Made by a program: the position numbers and the translations under genes
Origin: Planctomycetaceae bacterium
Lineage (GTDB): Bacteria; Planctomycetota; Planctomycetia; Pirellulales; UBA1268
Direction: 5' to 3'
NCBI GenBank assembly: GCA_018694455.1
Contig: JABHNP010000226.1
Span: 1-16,544, forward strand
DNA: 16,544 nt
The notes under the pieces: generated by a model
Databases searched by the model: none
Told to the model about the DNA's origin: nothing
What the model saw: only the letters and a program-made list of their open reading frames with translations
In this document: positions 15,739 through 16,544 of the stretch, piece by piece
Layout of the letters: each line of letters opens with the position of its first letter
Position numbering within the stretch: the stretch's first letter is position 1

Positions 15739-16277
15739 TTACGAATATAAATACCATTCGCCTTCAACTGAATGATCGGTAATGCAAGCTTCGGATTAAA
15801 GCTGGCGGTACCACGAATAACGACTACTGCATTATTTTCGACACCAAATAAATCTCGTGCATCGATTGGGAGTTCATTCTTGTCAGCACCAATAAACTGT
15901 ACGGCAACCATCGGGGCCTTTGCGAGTTTCTTCTTGCAGAATGGGCAATCATCGGGGTTATGGCCTGGTTGACTGCCATGGTCATCGGGAAGTTGAAGCA
16001 TCGCAAAGGAAGCCTTGCCCTTCACAAAGGGATCCATCCCATTTGCGGCGATCCTGCCTGCAATCACAATTTCTTTTGGCCCTTTTGCAATGGCCGCCTT
16101 GGCTGCCGTTGGTGTCAGTGCCCCTGCTGGTTCTTTCTCAAGAACAAGCGTTGTCCGCGTCTTTTCGATATCAAGAGTTGCTGCAACGGCCAATGAACAA
16201 ATGCAGGCTTGCGACACGACAAAAAGAAAAGCAAGTAGGAGACAAGTTTTTACTCTAAATTTCTGCAGCATCTTCAT
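15735..16277 (-). CDS. Secreted protein with HxxxxCPFC motif
   Basis: Encodes 180 aa from ATG 16277. A basic start and hydrophobic core (about 10-30) end in SLAVAAT, a Sec signal with cleavage near residue 32. The mature domain is beta-rich, with a central PGHNPDDCPFCKKK (104-117): His106, Cys111 and Cys114 could form a metal site or a thioredoxin-like CxxC pair. The rest (VAVQFIGADKNELPIDARDL, then VVVIRGTASF) resembles an OB-like or small beta-barrel pattern. I recall similar planctomycete proteins but no named family or function. GGAGGAG (16282-16288) fixes the start; a longer frame to ATG 16397 is rejected. It is coupled by ATGA to DUF1802 and lies 70 bp after the KKAAD-tail gene, so the three probably form one transcript. 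Confidence 0.82.
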   Translation of the reverse strand: MKMLQKFRVKTCLLLAFLFVVSQACICSLAVAATLDIEKTRTTLVLEKEPAGALTPTAAKAAIAKGPKEIVIAGRIAANGMDPFVKGKASFAMLQLPDDHGSQPGHNPDDCPFCKKKLAKAPMVAVQFIGADKNELPIDARDLFGVENNAVVVIRGTASFNPKLALPIIQLKANGIYIRK

Positions 16278-16281
16278 ATCT

Positions 16282-16288
16282 CTCCTCC
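16282..16288 (-). promoter_or_regulatory. Strong Shine-Dalgarno site that sets the start at 16277
   Basis: GGAGGAG on the minus strand ends four bases before ATG 16277, with its GGAGG part six bases away. It is the clearest ribosome-binding site in the window and rules out the longer in-frame start at 16397, which would extend into the tail of the preceding gene. Confidence 0.75.
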
Positions 16289-16347
16289 GTGAGGTTAAAA
16301 GGGCGTGTAGGTCGTGGTTTTTTCCGTCCACGTTCTCGTTTCGTTGC

Positions 16348-16544
16348 TTATTCGGCTTTGGTTGCAGAGCCTTCTTTTTCATCGGCAGTCTCGTCACTCG
16401 ACGCCGTGGCTTTGGCGGCCTCGGTGTCAGCGGCCTTCTTGTCAGCGGCCTTCTTGTCAGCAGCCTTCTTGTCAGCGGCCTTCTTGTCAGCGGCCTTCTT
16501 GTCAGCGGCCTTCTTGTCAGCGGCCTTCTTGTCAGCAGCCTTCT
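16348..16544 (-). CDS. C-terminal fragment of a protein with (KKAAD)n tail, 5' end outside window
   Basis: An open frame enters from the right edge and ends at TAA (16350-16348), giving 64 residues. It consists of repeated KKAAD pentapeptides followed by a non-repetitive acidic/Ala-rich end (DTEAAKATASSDETADEKEG and onward to KAE). No start lies in the window. Alternating Lys pairs and Asp on an Ala background predict a highly charged, helical or disordered tail, like the Lys/Ala-rich extensions on bacterial histone H1-like, nucleoid-associated or translation proteins. What the main body of the protein is cannot be told. Codon periodicity supports coding: the repeat is exactly 15 bp, and its variants differ only at a synonymous third position (GCC/GCT). 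It probably heads the operon with the secreted CPFC protein 70 bp downstream. Confidence 0.75.
   Translation of the reverse strand, partial: KAADKKAADKKAADKKAADKKAADKKAADKKAADKKAADTEAAKATASSDETADEKEGSATKAE
16426..16544 (-). repeat. 15-bp in-frame tandem repeat encoding KKAAD
   Basis: Seven full copies and one 14-base partial copy of a 15-bp unit (plus strand GTCAGCGGCCTTCTT) run head to tail to the window edge. Two copies (starting at 16456 and 16531) carry CAG for CGG, which is synonymous for Ala on the coding minus strand. The array continues beyond the window, so its full copy number is unknown. Confidence 0.95.

Noticed and set aside
16278..16397. N-terminal extension of the secreted CPFC protein
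   Set aside because: It would run into the tail of the KKAAD gene and place a polar basic stretch before the signal peptide; GGAGGAG marks ATG 16277.
16426..16544. Tandem repeat as a possible CRISPR array
   Set aside because: Units are 15 bp, directly abutting with no spacers, and translate to a regular KKAAD in one open frame.
1..16544. Mobile elements, tRNA or rRNA genes
   Set aside because: I saw no transposase or integrase motif, terminal inverted repeat, tRNA cloverleaf or rRNA signature on either strand.

Overview
The window reads as chromosomal DNA of a marine-type planctomycete (Planctomycetota, probably Pirellulales-like). The best pointer is the gene at 11873-13024, which encodes a DUF1559 protein with a type IV prepilin-like N-terminus followed by a small lipoprotein gene, a pairing typical of this phylum. 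Supporting signs are secreted Cys-type sulfatases, a Tat-exported Gfo/Idh/MocA oxidoreductase, a secreted FAD oxidoreductase with a golvesin-like domain, a DUF1802 gene, and frequent weak or absent Shine-Dalgarno sites. Base composition looks close to 50% GC by eye. No rRNA, tRNA, CRISPR, phage or transposase gene is visible.

Layout. 61-4104 (minus): an esterase-sulfatase fusion followed downstream by a Tat-exported Gfo/Idh/MocA oxidoreductase. 4131-4898 (plus): a secreted DUF1080/concanavalin-like protein, divergent from the fusion gene with only 26 bp between start codons. 4962-7621 (minus): a two-gene operon, a membrane protein with two FMN-binding domains and a NosR-like Cys-motif core, coupled by a TAATG overlap to an ApbE-type flavin transferase. 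7729-9276 (plus): a second secreted sulfatase. 9287-11572 (minus): a secreted FAD oxidoreductase, convergent with that sulfatase; a hairpin lies across both stop codons. 11573-11872: a divergent intergenic region. 11873-13417 (plus): DUF1559 protein and lipoprotein. 13548-14312 (plus): TauE/SafE-type permease, overlapping at its 3' end a convergent polytopic membrane protein (14275-15162, minus). 15223-16544 (minus): a probable operon of a truncated gene with a KKAAD-repeat tail, a secreted protein with an HxxxxCPFC motif, and DUF1802, the last two coupled by an ATGA overlap.

How the parts may fit together (inference). The left 11.6 kb looks like a small extracytoplasmic glycan-processing locus: two sulfatases and an esterase to strip sulfate and acyl groups, a glycan-binding-like protein, and two exported oxidoreductases. 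An extracytoplasmic flavin electron-transfer module sits among them. Linking the redox module to the oxidoreductases is a hypothesis from proximity only. The right third is housekeeping or lineage-specific material with little functional information. The most interesting points are the esterase-sulfatase fusion, the doubly flavinylated NosR-like protein with its divergent ApbE, and the 15-bp in-frame tandem repeat at the right edge.
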